This document shows, in pieces, positions 48,954 to 57,954 of a DNA stretch of 64,000 nt (its first letter is position 1; each line of letters opens with the position of its first letter). The notes beneath the pieces were generated by a model, which was not told where the DNA came from, ran no database searches, and saw only the letters and a program-made list of their open reading frames with translations. The translations under genes and the position numbers were made by a program. Origin of the DNA: Candidatus Viridilinea mediisalina. GTDB lineage: Bacteria; Chloroflexota; Chloroflexia; Chloroflexales; Chloroflexaceae. The stretch is taken from positions 33,472 through 97,471 of the forward strand of contig NZ_NQWI01000005.1 of NCBI RefSeq assembly GCF_002532535.1, read 5' to 3'.

Positions 48954-50744
48954 TCACGGCTCGCTCCGTACCACCTGCTGCACAATGATGTCGAGTTGCA
49001 ACGGGCGGCCCAGGCTACGCTCCAGTTCCTCGCGGGCACTGGCAACCTCGGCAGCCACGAGGGGCTGCCCCGCTTCGCGGCGCACGGTGGCGATGATCCG
49101 CAGGGGATCGCTGCGCCGCAATTCTAGGTCAACCAGTTCGGTGTGTGGCATCGCCGTCCGCAACTCCTGCTCAATCCGCGCATGCGAAACCGGATTGACC
49201 ACGAAGCCAATGATCATTGCCAGAATCAGACCAAAGAGCGTCACCCCAATGATCGAACCGATCCGCCGTGCGCGCGGTTCATGCTTGGCCCGTGGGCGTA
49301 CCCCCAAGTAGAGGAAGGTTGCCCCGGCGGCGAACATGATTGCACTGATGTTGGCGATGAAGAGCAGCAATGCCCCTTGGTAGAGTGGGGCATCACCAAT
49401 GGCGACCCCCATGCCAACGGTGCAGATGGGTGGCATGAGTGCTGCGGCAATCGCGACGCCCGCAAGCGCCGCAGGAATGTCTTTGCGTGCTTGGGCGTAG
49501 GCCGCAATCACTCCGGCGGCAAGGGCCACCCCCATATCAATCAGGGTGGGGTTCCCACGGGCAGCCATTTCACTCGTGACGAGCAGGCCCGGACTCAGGG
49601 CACCAATCAGCAGCGCAAGGCTGAAGGCGAGCAAAAAGCCCTCGAAGAGGGTCAACACTGCCCGCTGTACCACATCGAGACGGCCAGCCGCCATAGCGAT
49701 AGCGAATGCGATCAGGGGTGACATCAGCGGAGCGACGAGCATCGCGCCAATGATGACCGCGTTGCTATTCGCAAGGAGGCCCAAGGTTGCAAGGATCGCG
49801 GCAATCACCACAAGGACATTGTAGTCGAGGCTAGTGCGGCTCATCTGGGCGGCGCGGCCAATCAGTTCACGCTGCTCCACTGGGGTAATCGTTGGGCGCA
49901 ACCAGCGCAACGTGCGCGTCAGCAGGGGGGTCTGTTTGGCATTTCTAGGTTCACCCCGGTCACGAATCACCAGCACCACCGCACCATCAGCGCCACGCAG
50001 CAGCGCGGTGGCCACTTGGCTATAGAACCAATCCTGCTCTTCAGGATCGGGATAGTCGTAGCCAGTCACCAAGAGCGTTTGGGCATCGGCGCGCTTGAAG
50101 ATGCCCTTGACCGGATCAGGATCGTCCAGATGCTCACGGGCCATATCAGGATCAAGGCCGGTATGGCGCAAGCGGCGGCGCAGGTAGCGCCGGGTGGCAC
50201 CACCCGATTGGGCATTGCCAACGGTTACCAGGCGCATTGGTCGTTCAATATGCTCTGCCAAACGCGCTCCCACGCGCAATGCAGCTTCAGAGAGATCGGT
50301 GACCGCACAGGCAATCAGCACTTGACGAATATCGGCTTGGGCCGGGCGGTAGATCACCACCGGGCATGGCGAGGTGGCAGCGACATTTTCGGCAATCGCG
50401 CCCACACCAGAGCGTTGGGCCGGATCGCGGCTTAAGCCGAGCAGAATCAGGTCGGCCCCATACTCACGGGCGGCATCAAGGATGCCACGGGCCACACTGG
50501 TGGCACTGACCACAAGACTGCTGACGGGCACCCCTTCGCTTGCCAAACGTTTCACAATCTGCTCAATCGTCCCCACCGATTCCTCTTCGTTCTCGACGAG
50601 GCCCAACGAGACGGAGAGCGCGATGATGCGTGCATGCTTACCCTCAGAGAGCAAGGCCGCCATCCGCACCATCTCTTCAACAGGTTCAGGTTCATCAACC
50701 GCAACGATCACGTTGCCACTTGTATAGTGAGGCTTTTGTAGCAA
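48954..50744 (-). CDS. Universal-stress-protein domains fused to DUF389 membrane protein
   Basis: 596 residues starting at TTG 50744; the choice is supported by AAGGAG six bases upstream. Residues about 1-140 form one UspA-like domain (VIVAVDEPEPVEEMV, LILLGLSRDPAQRSGVG), and about 140-270 a second, less typical one. From about 310 to 530 follows the DUF389 hydrophobic domain with SRTSLDYNVLVVIAAILATL and SNAVIIGAMLVAPLMSPLIA, with about six helices, then a soluble ferredoxin-like tail. DUF389 proteins are of unknown function. USP domains often bind ATP. The combination suggests nucleotide-sensing control of a membrane process. Confidence 0.85.
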   Translation of the reverse strand: MLQKPHYTSGNVIVAVDEPEPVEEMVRMAALLSEGKHARIIALSVSLGLVENEEESVGTIEQIVKRLASEGVPVSSLVVSATSVARGILDAAREYGADLILLGLSRDPAQRSGVGAIAENVAATSPCPVVIYRPAQADIRQVLIACAVTDLSEAALRVGARLAEHIERPMRLVTVGNAQSGGATRRYLRRRLRHTGLDPDMAREHLDDPDPVKGIFKRADAQTLLVTGYDYPDPEEQDWFYSQVATALLRGADGAVVLVIRDRGEPRNAKQTPLLTRTLRWLRPTITPVEQRELIGRAAQMSRTSLDYNVLVVIAAILATLGLLANSNAVIIGAMLVAPLMSPLIAFAIAMAAGRLDVVQRAVLTLFEGFLLAFSLALLIGALSPGLLVTSEMAARGNPTLIDMGVALAAGVIAAYAQARKDIPAALAGVAIAAALMPPICTVGMGVAIGDAPLYQGALLLFIANISAIMFAAGATFLYLGVRPRAKHEPRARRIGSIIGVTLFGLILAMIIGFVVNPVSHARIEQELRTAMPHTELVDLELRRSDPLRIIATVRREAGQPLVAAEVASAREELERSLGRPLQLDIIVQQVVRSEP

Positions 50745-50782
50745 AGTTGCTCCTTGTTTTTCTTAGACGCGAAGACGCGAAG

Positions 50783-50912
50783 AGGTACCGAGGGTTGCAC
50801 CACAGAGGCACCGAGGGCACAGAGTTCGGAACAGTAGGGAGTGCCAACACTGGTGATGGCCATGCCACACCCCGCTCTGTGATCTCTGTGTCTCTGTGGT
50901 GAAAAGCTCTGC
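50783..50912. repeat. Family F inverted repeat, full copy
   Basis: ACCACAGAGGCACCGAGGG at the left and, in inverted orientation, CTCTGTGTCTCTGTGGT at the right. The space between contains no gene. Confidence 0.6.
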
Positions 50913-50926
50913 ACCTCCCCGCCTCG

Positions 50927-52789
50927 CTACCCCACCGCCCGGTAGTTCGCGTCGAGTTGCGGCCCAAGCAGCAGCAGCGCGGCGATACGCCGGGCGATGG
51001 CTTGTACTTCGCGCGCCTCGTCAACGCTGAGACCGCGTCCGAGCAGCGCCCGCTCGCGGTAGCTGAGCCACTTCTTGATCACTTGGTAGCCGCCCATCGT
51101 GTAGGCCCATATGGCGGGCGGCATGTTGCGCCAGTAGACCCGCTCGTTCAAATAGATATCAAGTGTCGCGCCGCCCGCCTCAAGGCCCAATGCGGAACAG
51201 ATTTCGCCGCCGCTCGCGGCGCGTTCGACCACGCGCCCCTTGGCGGGCATGGTGACCCCGCTGCGCCCCCGGTAGCCCCAGCCAACGGTGAGATCGAGGT
51301 CGCCTGCGGCGGGGTTGATCTGCCCGCCACCAACCATGCTCACTACGGCGATGGGGCGCAATTCGTCGCGGATAGTGCCACTGGTGATGCCCACAACCGG
51401 ATGTTCGCTGTCGAGCAGCGCCGCCACCTGCCGCCCTAGCTCTGCCGAAGCCAAGAGCAACGCGCTCGTGGCGGGCAACGGGATGCGCGGCCAGTCTTGG
51501 CGCAGTGCATCCGCGTTTGCTACCCGATAGGCCGGGGCGTGCAGCAGCGCCAGGCTGTGGTAGAAGAGCAGACTGGCATCACGCAGAAGCCCCAGGCGCT
51601 CCACTGTCAGGTAGGCTCCCGTGCCGGTGCAGGGATCGAGGACAAAGACCTGCGGATCGGCGAGGCCATCGGCCACGCCCAGATCCTCACGCAGCGATTG
51701 ATCAACGCGGGCAACCATGTAGCGCACCACTTCGGGCGGCGTATACCAAACGCCTAGTTCCTTGCGTAGCTCTGGATCGAACGCCTGCAGGAAGGGCTCG
51801 TAAAAATACTGCACCGCTTGGTCACTCTCGAAGCGGGCGAAGAAGGTCGCCCGTTCAACGCGATTGAGCGCGGCACCCGTCCAGTTGAGTACCTCTTCGA
51901 GATTGAGCGGGCGCAGATGGAAGGGGGCGGCAATGCGGTGAAAGAGCACCTGCAAGACTGGGACGTGCAGGTAGTGTTGGGCGAGCCGCCAGTCAAATGG
52001 TTCTTGACGCTGAGGATTTTCGTGATGCCAAAGCACCCAAGCCGAAAAGACGCCATAGAAGAGGGTCTGGATGAGCGTCGAACGAAAGAAGTGGTCGCCG
52101 CGCTCATGGGCAAAGCGAATCCCCAAGGCGACTTCAAGCGCCTCACGCACCTGATCTAGCGCGGGCAGTTGGACACCTTCGATGCGGGCGCGCGCATCGC
52201 GGGCATAGGAGGCCAAGAACCAGGCCACATCAACCGGATTGGTGAGCGGTGCCGCTGCGAACAGCGCCCGCTTGAGGTATTCAGTCAGGCGCTCGCCGTG
52301 CAGCCGCGTCGCTGCAGCGGGCTCGGCCAGCAATTGCCAGAACGCGGACTCATCAGCGGCAAGCTGATAGCGCTCCTGGGGCAGTGGCTGACCATGGGCA
52401 TCGCGCCCAACCAGCAGAAAATCGCGGTAGTTGGTGAGCAGCACCTGACCATAGCCAGCGAGGTACCGCTGCACCTGCTCGCTGGCCGCGACCTGTTCCA
52501 GATCAGCGTTCGCCCCCTTCACCTCAATGACACCACGCGACGGCAAGGGAGCCGGGAAGGCATCGGCGGACGCATCATGCCCCACCTGATCAGCGGTAAA
52601 GAGGCCACCATCAGGCATGCCAGCACCGCGATTCCTCAGCGTCAGCACACAGCGCACCCGGGGGCGCAGTGTCGCACCAACCGCATTAAGCAGCGTCGCG
52701 AGCGCCGGGTAGTAGGAGGTCTCCTTGACCGCCGAGCCAGATGCGTGGATGGCGCACAGATCGCGGAGGTAGGTTGTGATAGCGTCCAT
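50927..52789 (-). pseudogene. Type ISP-like N6-adenine DNA methyltransferase with internal deletion
   Basis: 620 codons from ATG 52789 (MDAITTYLRDL). The N-terminal part (about 1-400) matches Type ISP / LlaGI-like methyltransferases: LRDLCAIHASGSAVKETSYYP, FYEPFLQAFDPELRKELGVWYTPPE and the AdoMet motif VLDPCTGTGAYL. Directly after motif I the sequence jumps to the distal part (DASLLFYHSLALLHAPAYR ... DWPRIPLPA ... AAGDLDLTVGWGYRGR). The catalytic NPPY motif and several hundred residues normally between them are absent, although the frame stays open. Methyl transfer is therefore not expected. No restriction partner is adjacent. The family's usual length is about 1000 residues. Confidence 0.8.
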
Positions 52790-52819
52790 AGGTTTTTCTA
52801 TGCTGGGGCTTGGTATTGT

Positions 52820-52937
52820 ACCATTTACGATTGTAGATTGTAGATTGTAGATTGTAGATTGCAGATTGCCGAACATGGCGTTCCAATGGGCTTTCGCGTT
52901 CTTGATAATGCGGCATGTTCAAGGGTAATTGGTATTA
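52820..52937. repeat. TACCA ... TGGTATTA element with ATTGTAG heptads
   Basis: TACCATTTACG at the left, six AGATTGT/AGATTGC units, GCCGAACATGGCGTTCCAATGG, then ATGCGGCATGTTCAAGGG and the end AATTGGTATTA. Full-length example of the family. Confidence 0.8.
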
Positions 52938-52974
52938 CTCATGTTCGATGTGGTGCATTGTAGCACGTACAGGC

Positions 52975-53826
52975 TCATGCATGGTGGGAGACAAACGCCT
53001 GATGACTGACTGGAGCATAGCGCCCCAACGCCCCCTGAGTAGCCACTTGCTCTTTAGGACTCCATGGGGTTGCCTCAAGGACAATGTGGTGGTGCTGGGC
53101 CAGAGTGGCAGCGAAGGTGTCCATGATCGCGTTGTGGCTCGGTGGTTTGGGATGAACCTCTGCAAGGCCCGCAACCCGCGCTGCCAGTGCTGCGCTAGTG
53201 GCAACCCGTTCGGCTGGGCTGAGGCGCAGGAGTGCAACCAGTTCGGCACCCGGCCAGTGAGTGTAAAGACCCACTTGGAAGAGTGCGCCCATGCGCCGCC
53301 GTACCTGCGAGAAGCCTACGAGCTTGCGTCCTCCAACCAGCACCTCGTAGGGTGAACGGCCCCCAAAGCAGGCCCGTCGCACCAACGGATCGCTCTGCTG
53401 CGCGTCGGCCCGCGCTGCCGCAACGCTCACCAAGCTCAACTCGGTGCAGCCCAACTGCGCCAAGCTTGCCATCCAGACCGCTCCAAGCCATGCGTAGGAG
53501 GCGGTTACATCATGCTGGTAGAGCGGATGATCAAGCGGTAGGGCAATGTCCTGCATGAGCAATCCGGGCACAAAGAGGACGGCTGTGCCACCCGAAGCAC
53601 GGCGGTGCAAACTCACCCCCGCAACTTGTAGGGCTGCCGCATCAAGTTCGCTGAGACGTTGCCCCGAGCCAAGCACCATAGCCCTCTGTTGCGCTCCGTA
53701 CCAACGCAACGCCGGACGGCCATGGGCCACCAAGCCTGCCAAGAGCCCTTCAGCCCGTGCTAAGGCCAGATCGGCAGGATCGTCACTAGAGGGCAGCATA
53801 CGCCAAGCATTGGGTTGATCTGTCAT
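52975..53826 (-). CDS. lplA: Lipoate-protein ligase A family protein
   Basis: 283 residues of the biotin/lipoyl ligase fold. Key segments are ALRWYGAQQRAMVLGSGQ, the nucleotide/lipoyl-binding RRASGGTAVLF and GGRKLVGFSQVRRRMGALFQ with the catalytic Lys. Members attach lipoate or octanoate to E2 and GcvH domains; some (LipM-like) are octanoyltransferases, and this cannot be separated here. Cytoplasmic. It stands alone between the degenerate methyltransferase and an MFS gene. Confidence 0.85.
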   Translation of the reverse strand: MTDQPNAWRMLPSSDDPADLALARAEGLLAGLVAHGRPALRWYGAQQRAMVLGSGQRLSELDAAALQVAGVSLHRRASGGTAVLFVPGLLMQDIALPLDHPLYQHDVTASYAWLGAVWMASLAQLGCTELSLVSVAAARADAQQSDPLVRRACFGGRSPYEVLVGGRKLVGFSQVRRRMGALFQVGLYTHWPGAELVALLRLSPAERVATSAALAARVAGLAEVHPKPPSHNAIMDTFAATLAQHHHIVLEATPWSPKEQVATQGALGRYAPVSHQAFVSHHA

Positions 53827-53848
53827 TTGGACTATTCTCTCTTTCCTA

Positions 53849-53950
53849 AGAAGCTGTCTGAAAAGCCGGGGGACACAAGCTGGAGTGCCGGCTTTAGCCG
53901 GCTAAAGCCGGCACTCCAACGCCAATCCATAGACTTTTCAGACAGCCTCT
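53849..53950. mobile_element. Family A terminal-inverted-repeat element, copy 4
   Basis: 102 bases, flanked by TAA on both sides. Its right edge carries the TAG stop codon (minus strand, 53951-53949) of the MFS gene. Confidence 0.85.
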
Positions 53951-55172
53951 AAGCTCCACTTTCCTCTTTCCTCCCCTCTGGCGGATCAGGCAGGCGTAAC
54001 AAGGCCAAGCCGCCTACAAGTGCGTAGATCAGGGCGGTGATGATAAAGATGCCGCGCAAGCCAATGAGGAGCACAACCAGCGCACCGAGGATCGGAGCAA
54101 CAGCCCGTGCGATAGAGACAATGGCGTTGTCAATGCCATAGACCGCCCCTTCACTGCCGGTGCCGGTATAGCGCCCGAGTAGCGCACTAATCGCGGGAGA
54201 GACGCCGCCCCAGACGGCACCAGCGCTGAGTTGCAGGGCTAAGAGTTGCCATGGGTTCGTTACGAAAATGTGGAGCAGATAGAGCAGCACACTCAGGCTG
54301 GCACAGCCAATCAGCACCCAACGGTGCCCGTGCTGGTCGCCCAGGCGCCCTAAGTAGATCGAGGTGGCGACACTGGCCGCCGAGGCTGTGCCGACCATAA
54401 CGCCAGTCACGGTACCAATGCGCTCATCAGTGGCCATGAGGGTAAGAATGAAGAGCGGCGCAAAGGGAATGAAGATCGTATGGGCTAGGCTAGCCAAGAA
54501 GCGGAGACTATAGGCAAGTGGCATCCCACTGGTAGCAAGAATAGCACGCCAACTGGCCAAGAGCCCCTGGTGTGGCTGATCGGCTTTGGGGCTTGGCCGC
54601 GCCCCGCGCCGCACCCCCAAACTAACGAGCAGTCCGGCCAGCAACAGCAACCCGGCGGTCAGCACAAAGGGCATACGATAGCCAAAAGCATCAGCGAGCA
54701 GCCCGCCGATCAACGGCCCCAACGCAATCCCGCCCCAAAGCCCCATCTGCAGCGTCCCCATCGCATAGCCCAAACGCTCGCGGGGCACCTCTGCCGCTAC
54801 CAACGCATTAGCCGCCGAAATGGTGCCAGTAATCATGCCTTGGATGGCGCGCAGCAGCACCAACTCCTCAGCCGAACGCACAAAAGCCATGAGCAGCAGA
54901 ATCAGCGCCCCACCATACATGGCGCGTTCGACCATCAGTTTATAGCCTACACGATCGGCTAACGAACCCCAGATTGGCGAGGCAAGCGCCATCGTAATCG
55001 CTTGGCTACTAAAGGCCATACCGGCCCAAAACTCAATGCTTAAACCCGTCTGGGTTCCAAGATCAGCCACATAGAGCGGCAAAAAAGGGAAAAAGACCGC
55101 AAAACCTACCGCCGAGATAAGTTGGGCCGTAAACATAATCCAAAGGGTTGTCTGCCAACGTTGAATGGGCAT
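53949..55172 (-). CDS. Major facilitator superfamily transporter (multidrug type)
   Basis: 407 residues with twelve hydrophobic segments. MFS motif A between helices 2 and 3 reads SPIWGSLADRVGYKLMVERA, and the antiporter motif C-like PLIGGLLADAFGYRMPFVLT lies in helix 5-6. The sequence resembles proton-coupled drug or small-molecule exporters (MdtG/YfcJ-like). The substrate is unknown. The stop codon lies at the edge of a family A repeat element, so the last residues (RKEESGA) may be altered relative to the ancestral protein. Confidence 0.88.
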   Translation of the reverse strand: MPIQRWQTTLWIMFTAQLISAVGFAVFFPFLPLYVADLGTQTGLSIEFWAGMAFSSQAITMALASPIWGSLADRVGYKLMVERAMYGGALILLLMAFVRSAEELVLLRAIQGMITGTISAANALVAAEVPRERLGYAMGTLQMGLWGGIALGPLIGGLLADAFGYRMPFVLTAGLLLLAGLLVSLGVRRGARPSPKADQPHQGLLASWRAILATSGMPLAYSLRFLASLAHTIFIPFAPLFILTLMATDERIGTVTGVMVGTASAASVATSIYLGRLGDQHGHRWVLIGCASLSVLLYLLHIFVTNPWQLLALQLSAGAVWGGVSPAISALLGRYTGTGSEGAVYGIDNAIVSIARAVAPILGALVVLLIGLRGIFIITALIYALVGGLALLRLPDPPEGRKEESGA

Positions 55173-55217
55173 GGATGTAAAATCTTATAATGTAACCCTA
55201 CTGGACACATCAACCAA

Positions 55218-55246
55218 TTTACAATCTCGCAAGGTTGCTATAGTAT
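55218..55246 (+). promoter_or_regulatory. Possible promoter of AIG2-like gene
   Basis: TTTACA (55218-55223), 17-base spacer, TAGTAT (55241-55246), 11 bases before the ATG at 55257; geometry like the aroQ promoter. Confidence 0.45.
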
Positions 55247-55256
55247 AGCGCAGGAT

Positions 55257-55685
55257 ATGAACATGCAACTGCCCTTCTTTGTCTACGGTACGCTCAAACA
55301 GGGCGGACCCAATTATATGCGCTATCTGACGGGCCATACGACGAGCGAGCTCGCGGCCTATCTTGAGGGTGCGGTCATGTTTACCCAAGGCCCCTACCCC
55401 TTTCTGACCCGCGAGCCCGACCTGCTGCCCCCTGCTGCGGTCGTCTATGGCAGTTTGATCAGCATCCGCCCCCCTGTTTATCAACTGGTACTCGCTGATC
55501 TCGACCGGCTTGAGGGCTATGTCGCAGGAGCCAGCGAGAATCTCTACGAACGGGTACGCTTGGATGTCATGACCGCCAACGGCCCGCAACAAGCTTGGGT
55601 CTATATCGCTGGTACCCACGCGTTACAACTCATTCGTACCGGCCAGATGCGCTCCATTCCCGGAGGGGTCTGGTCAACGGAATAG
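55257..55685 (+). CDS. Gamma-glutamylcyclotransferase-like (AIG2/GGCT) protein
   Basis: 142 residues. FFVYGTLKQGGPN near the N-terminus is the substrate-binding YGSL-type motif, and the catalytic Glu is in DLDRLEGYVAG near residue 85. VYERVRLDV-type strand and WVYIAGT complete the small barrel. Members cyclise gamma-glutamyl amines to 5-oxoproline. The true substrate is open. ATG 55263 is an alternative start with better spacing to AGGA. A GC-rich hairpin and the aguB gene follow. Confidence 0.8.
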   Translation: MNMQLPFFVYGTLKQGGPNYMRYLTGHTTSELAAYLEGAVMFTQGPYPFLTREPDLLPPAAVVYGSLISIRPPVYQLVLADLDRLEGYVAGASENLYERVRLDVMTANGPQQAWVYIAGTHALQLIRTGQMRSIPGGVWSTE

Positions 55686-55694
55686 GGAGGGCTT

Positions 55695-55717
55695 CGGGGA
55701 GGGCTTCGCCCTCCCCG
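55695..55717. repeat. GC-rich hairpin between AIG2-like gene and aguB
   Basis: 10-bp perfect stem CGGGGAGGGC / GCCCTCCCCG with TTC loop, followed by AAAA and not by T. It may act as a weak terminator or attenuator; related to hairpins at 20300. Confidence 0.5.
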
Positions 55718-55744
55718 AAAACCCCTCCCACGATACCAAAAGCC

Positions 55745-56629
55745 ATGCATAAACCAAAACTTGTCACCATAGGGCTTGTGCAACTGCGTTGCAGCGCCGA
55801 GCCTGCCGCCAACCTCACAGCGGCACTCGATGGCGTGCGAGCAGCGGCAGCCCAAGGGGCGCAGATCATCTGTCTGCCCGAGTTGTTCCGTTCGCTCTAC
55901 TTCTGCCAGAGTGAAGACCATGACCACTTTGGGTTGGCCGAGGCGGTGCCGGGACCAACGACGGAGCGCTTGTCGGCATTGGCCGCCGAATTGGGCGTTG
56001 TGCTTATTGCCAGCCTGTTTGAAAAGCGGGCCGAGGGGCTCTACCACAATACCGCTGCGGTCCTTGATGCCGATGGACGCTACTTGGGCAAATATCGCAA
56101 GATGCACATCCCCGATGATCCGCTTTTCTACGAAAAGTTCTACTTCACACCGGGCGACTTAGGTTTCCAGGTCTTTCCGACGCGCTACGGGCGCATAGGG
56201 GTACTGATCTGCTGGGATCAGTGGTACCCTGAAGCCGCCCGTCTCACGGCGCTACGCGGCGCCGACATCCTCTTCTACCCCACAGCAATTGGCTGGCATC
56301 CGAGTGAGAAGGCGGAGCATGGTGTGGCGCAACATCAAAGCTGGGAGCTGATCCAACGTTCCCATGGCATCGCCAACGGCTGCTACGTGGTTAGCGTCAA
56401 CCGCACCGGCCACGAAGGCGACCCGCAGGGCGGAATTGAATTCTGGGGCCAAAGTTTCATCAGTGACCCGCAAGGCTGCCTGCTGGCCAAAGCGCCGGTA
56501 GAGCAACCAGCGGTGCTTGTGCAGTCCATTGATCTCGGCATGCTCGATCGGCAACGCACCCACTGGCCCTTCCTGCGCGACCGGCGGATTGATGCGTATG
56601 GCGAGTTGACGCGCAGATTTATTGATTAG
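55745..56629 (+). CDS. aguB: N-carbamoylputrescine amidohydrolase
   Basis: 294 residues from ATG 55745; the in-frame sequence upstream is the end of the previous gene in another frame and the hairpin. Nitrilase superfamily triad: Glu in CLPELFRSLYFCQ, Lys in YRKMHIPDDP, Cys in VLICWDQWYPEAAR. YEKFYFTPGDLGFQVF and RTGHEGDPQGGIEFWGQSF are typical of AguB. It hydrolyses N-carbamoylputrescine to putrescine, CO2 and ammonia. The agmatine deiminase gene follows, so together they form the bacterial agmatine route to putrescine. An octamer array begins seven bases after the stop. Confidence 0.93.
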   Translation: MHKPKLVTIGLVQLRCSAEPAANLTAALDGVRAAAAQGAQIICLPELFRSLYFCQSEDHDHFGLAEAVPGPTTERLSALAAELGVVLIASLFEKRAEGLYHNTAAVLDADGRYLGKYRKMHIPDDPLFYEKFYFTPGDLGFQVFPTRYGRIGVLICWDQWYPEAARLTALRGADILFYPTAIGWHPSEKAEHGVAQHQSWELIQRSHGIANGCYVVSVNRTGHEGDPQGGIEFWGQSFISDPQGCLLAKAPVEQPAVLVQSIDLGMLDRQRTHWPFLRDRRIDAYGELTRRFID

Positions 56630-56635
56630 AGTTTG

Positions 56636-56870
56636 CGAGGACGCGAGGACGCGAGGACGCGAGGACGCGAGGACACGAGGACGCGAGGACACGAAAACGC
56701 GAAGACACGAGGACGCGAAGACACGAAGACGCGAAGACACGAGGACGCGGGGACGCGGGGACGCGAGGACGCGAGGACGCGAGGACACGAGGACGCGAAG
56801 ACACGAGGACGCGAAGACACGAAGACGCGAAGACACGAGGACGCGAAGACGCGAGGACACGAAAACGCGA
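56636..56870. repeat. GAGGACGC octanucleotide array
   Basis: About 29 octamer units (GAGGACGC, GAGGACAC, GAAGACAC, GAAAACGC, GGGGACGC) between aguB and aguA. It is followed by CTTCGCCTCACGCATCCTCG. Both strands are open for long stretches only because the unit lacks stop codons. It fills almost the whole aguB-aguA gap. Confidence 0.9.
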
Positions 56871-56916
56871 AACCATCGCCTCTTCGCCTCACGCATCCTC
56901 GAAAAATGGAGACCAT

Positions 56917-57954
56917 ATGCGACACACGCCGCGTGAACTGGGTTATCGTATGCCTGCCGAGTGGGAGCCACACCAGGCGACGTGGCTCTCGTGGCCCCAC
57001 AATGAAGCGAGTTGGCCGGGAAAATTTGCCTCCATTTGGCCCGCCTATACGCAAGCGATTGCCGCCTTAAGCCGCTCAGAGTTGGTGCATATCAACGTCA
57101 ATGATGCGGCGATGGAGGCGCAGGCGCGTGATCTGTTGGGGGCGGCGGGGGTACACACCAACGTACAGTTTCACCATTTTCCGACCAACGATGCCTGGTG
57201 CCGCGACCACGGCGCGATCTTTGTGGTACGCAACGAGGCACCGCGTCTCGCGGCGCTTGATTGGAACTACAACGCCTGGGGGGGCAAATATCCGCCCTAC
57301 GACTTGGACAACGCGCTTCCGCATCAGATGGCAGCCCAGCTTGCTGTGCCATGCTTTGCCAACGACATGGTGCTAGAGGGTGGCTCGATTGACGTGGATG
57401 GTCAGGGCTTATTGCTCACCTCTGAGCAGTGTTTACTAAACCCCAACCGCAACCCGGATTTGGATCGTGATACGATTGAAGCGAACCTACGCCATTTTCT
57501 GGGTGTTGACCAAATCTACTGGCTGGCTCAGGGCATTGTGGGCGACGACACCGATGGGCACATTGACAACATCGCCCGCTTTGTTGCGCCGGGGGTAGTG
57601 GTAGCGGCGGTTGAGGATGACCCGCACGATGAAAACTACGCGCCCTTGCAAGAGAATCTAGCCCGTTTACGCAGCATGCGTGACCGAGCGGGGAAACCGC
57701 TGACCATTCTGAGCATCCCCATGCCGCCACCGATCTTCTATGAAGATCAGCGTCTACCGGCGAGCTATGCCAACTTCTACATCGCCAACACAGTAGTTCT
57801 ATTGCCCACCTATGGTCATCCGAACGATCAACGGGCGGCAGCAGTCTTGCAGCAATGCTTCCCGGAGCGCACGATTGTCGGCATTGATGCAACCGACATC
57901 GCCTGGGGTTTAGGAGCGTGGCACTGTTTGAGCCAACAGGTGCCGTTGGGGTAA
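56917..57954 (+). CDS. aguA: Agmatine deiminase
   Basis: 345 residues, peptidylarginine-deiminase fold. Key motifs are WLSWPHNEASWPG, DAWCRDHGAIFV with the substrate-binding Asp and Arg, DDTDGHIDNIARF with the catalytic His and Asp, and GLGAWHCLSQQVP with the nucleophilic Cys. It converts agmatine to N-carbamoylputrescine and ammonia in the cytoplasm; AguB encoded upstream completes the path to putrescine. GGAG precedes ATG 56917. The stop codon TAA opens TAATGCCATTG and a heptad element. Confidence 0.95.
   Translation: MRHTPRELGYRMPAEWEPHQATWLSWPHNEASWPGKFASIWPAYTQAIAALSRSELVHINVNDAAMEAQARDLLGAAGVHTNVQFHHFPTNDAWCRDHGAIFVVRNEAPRLAALDWNYNAWGGKYPPYDLDNALPHQMAAQLAVPCFANDMVLEGGSIDVDGQGLLLTSEQCLLNPNRNPDLDRDTIEANLRHFLGVDQIYWLAQGIVGDDTDGHIDNIARFVAPGVVVAAVEDDPHDENYAPLQENLARLRSMRDRAGKPLTILSIPMPPPIFYEDQRLPASYANFYIANTVVLLPTYGHPNDQRAAAVLQQCFPERTIVGIDATDIAWGLGAWHCLSQQVPLG

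Noticed and set aside
56622..57070. Repetitive Arg/Asp- or Arg/Val-rich frames on both strands
   Set aside because: They are translations of the stop-free octamer array, not proteins.
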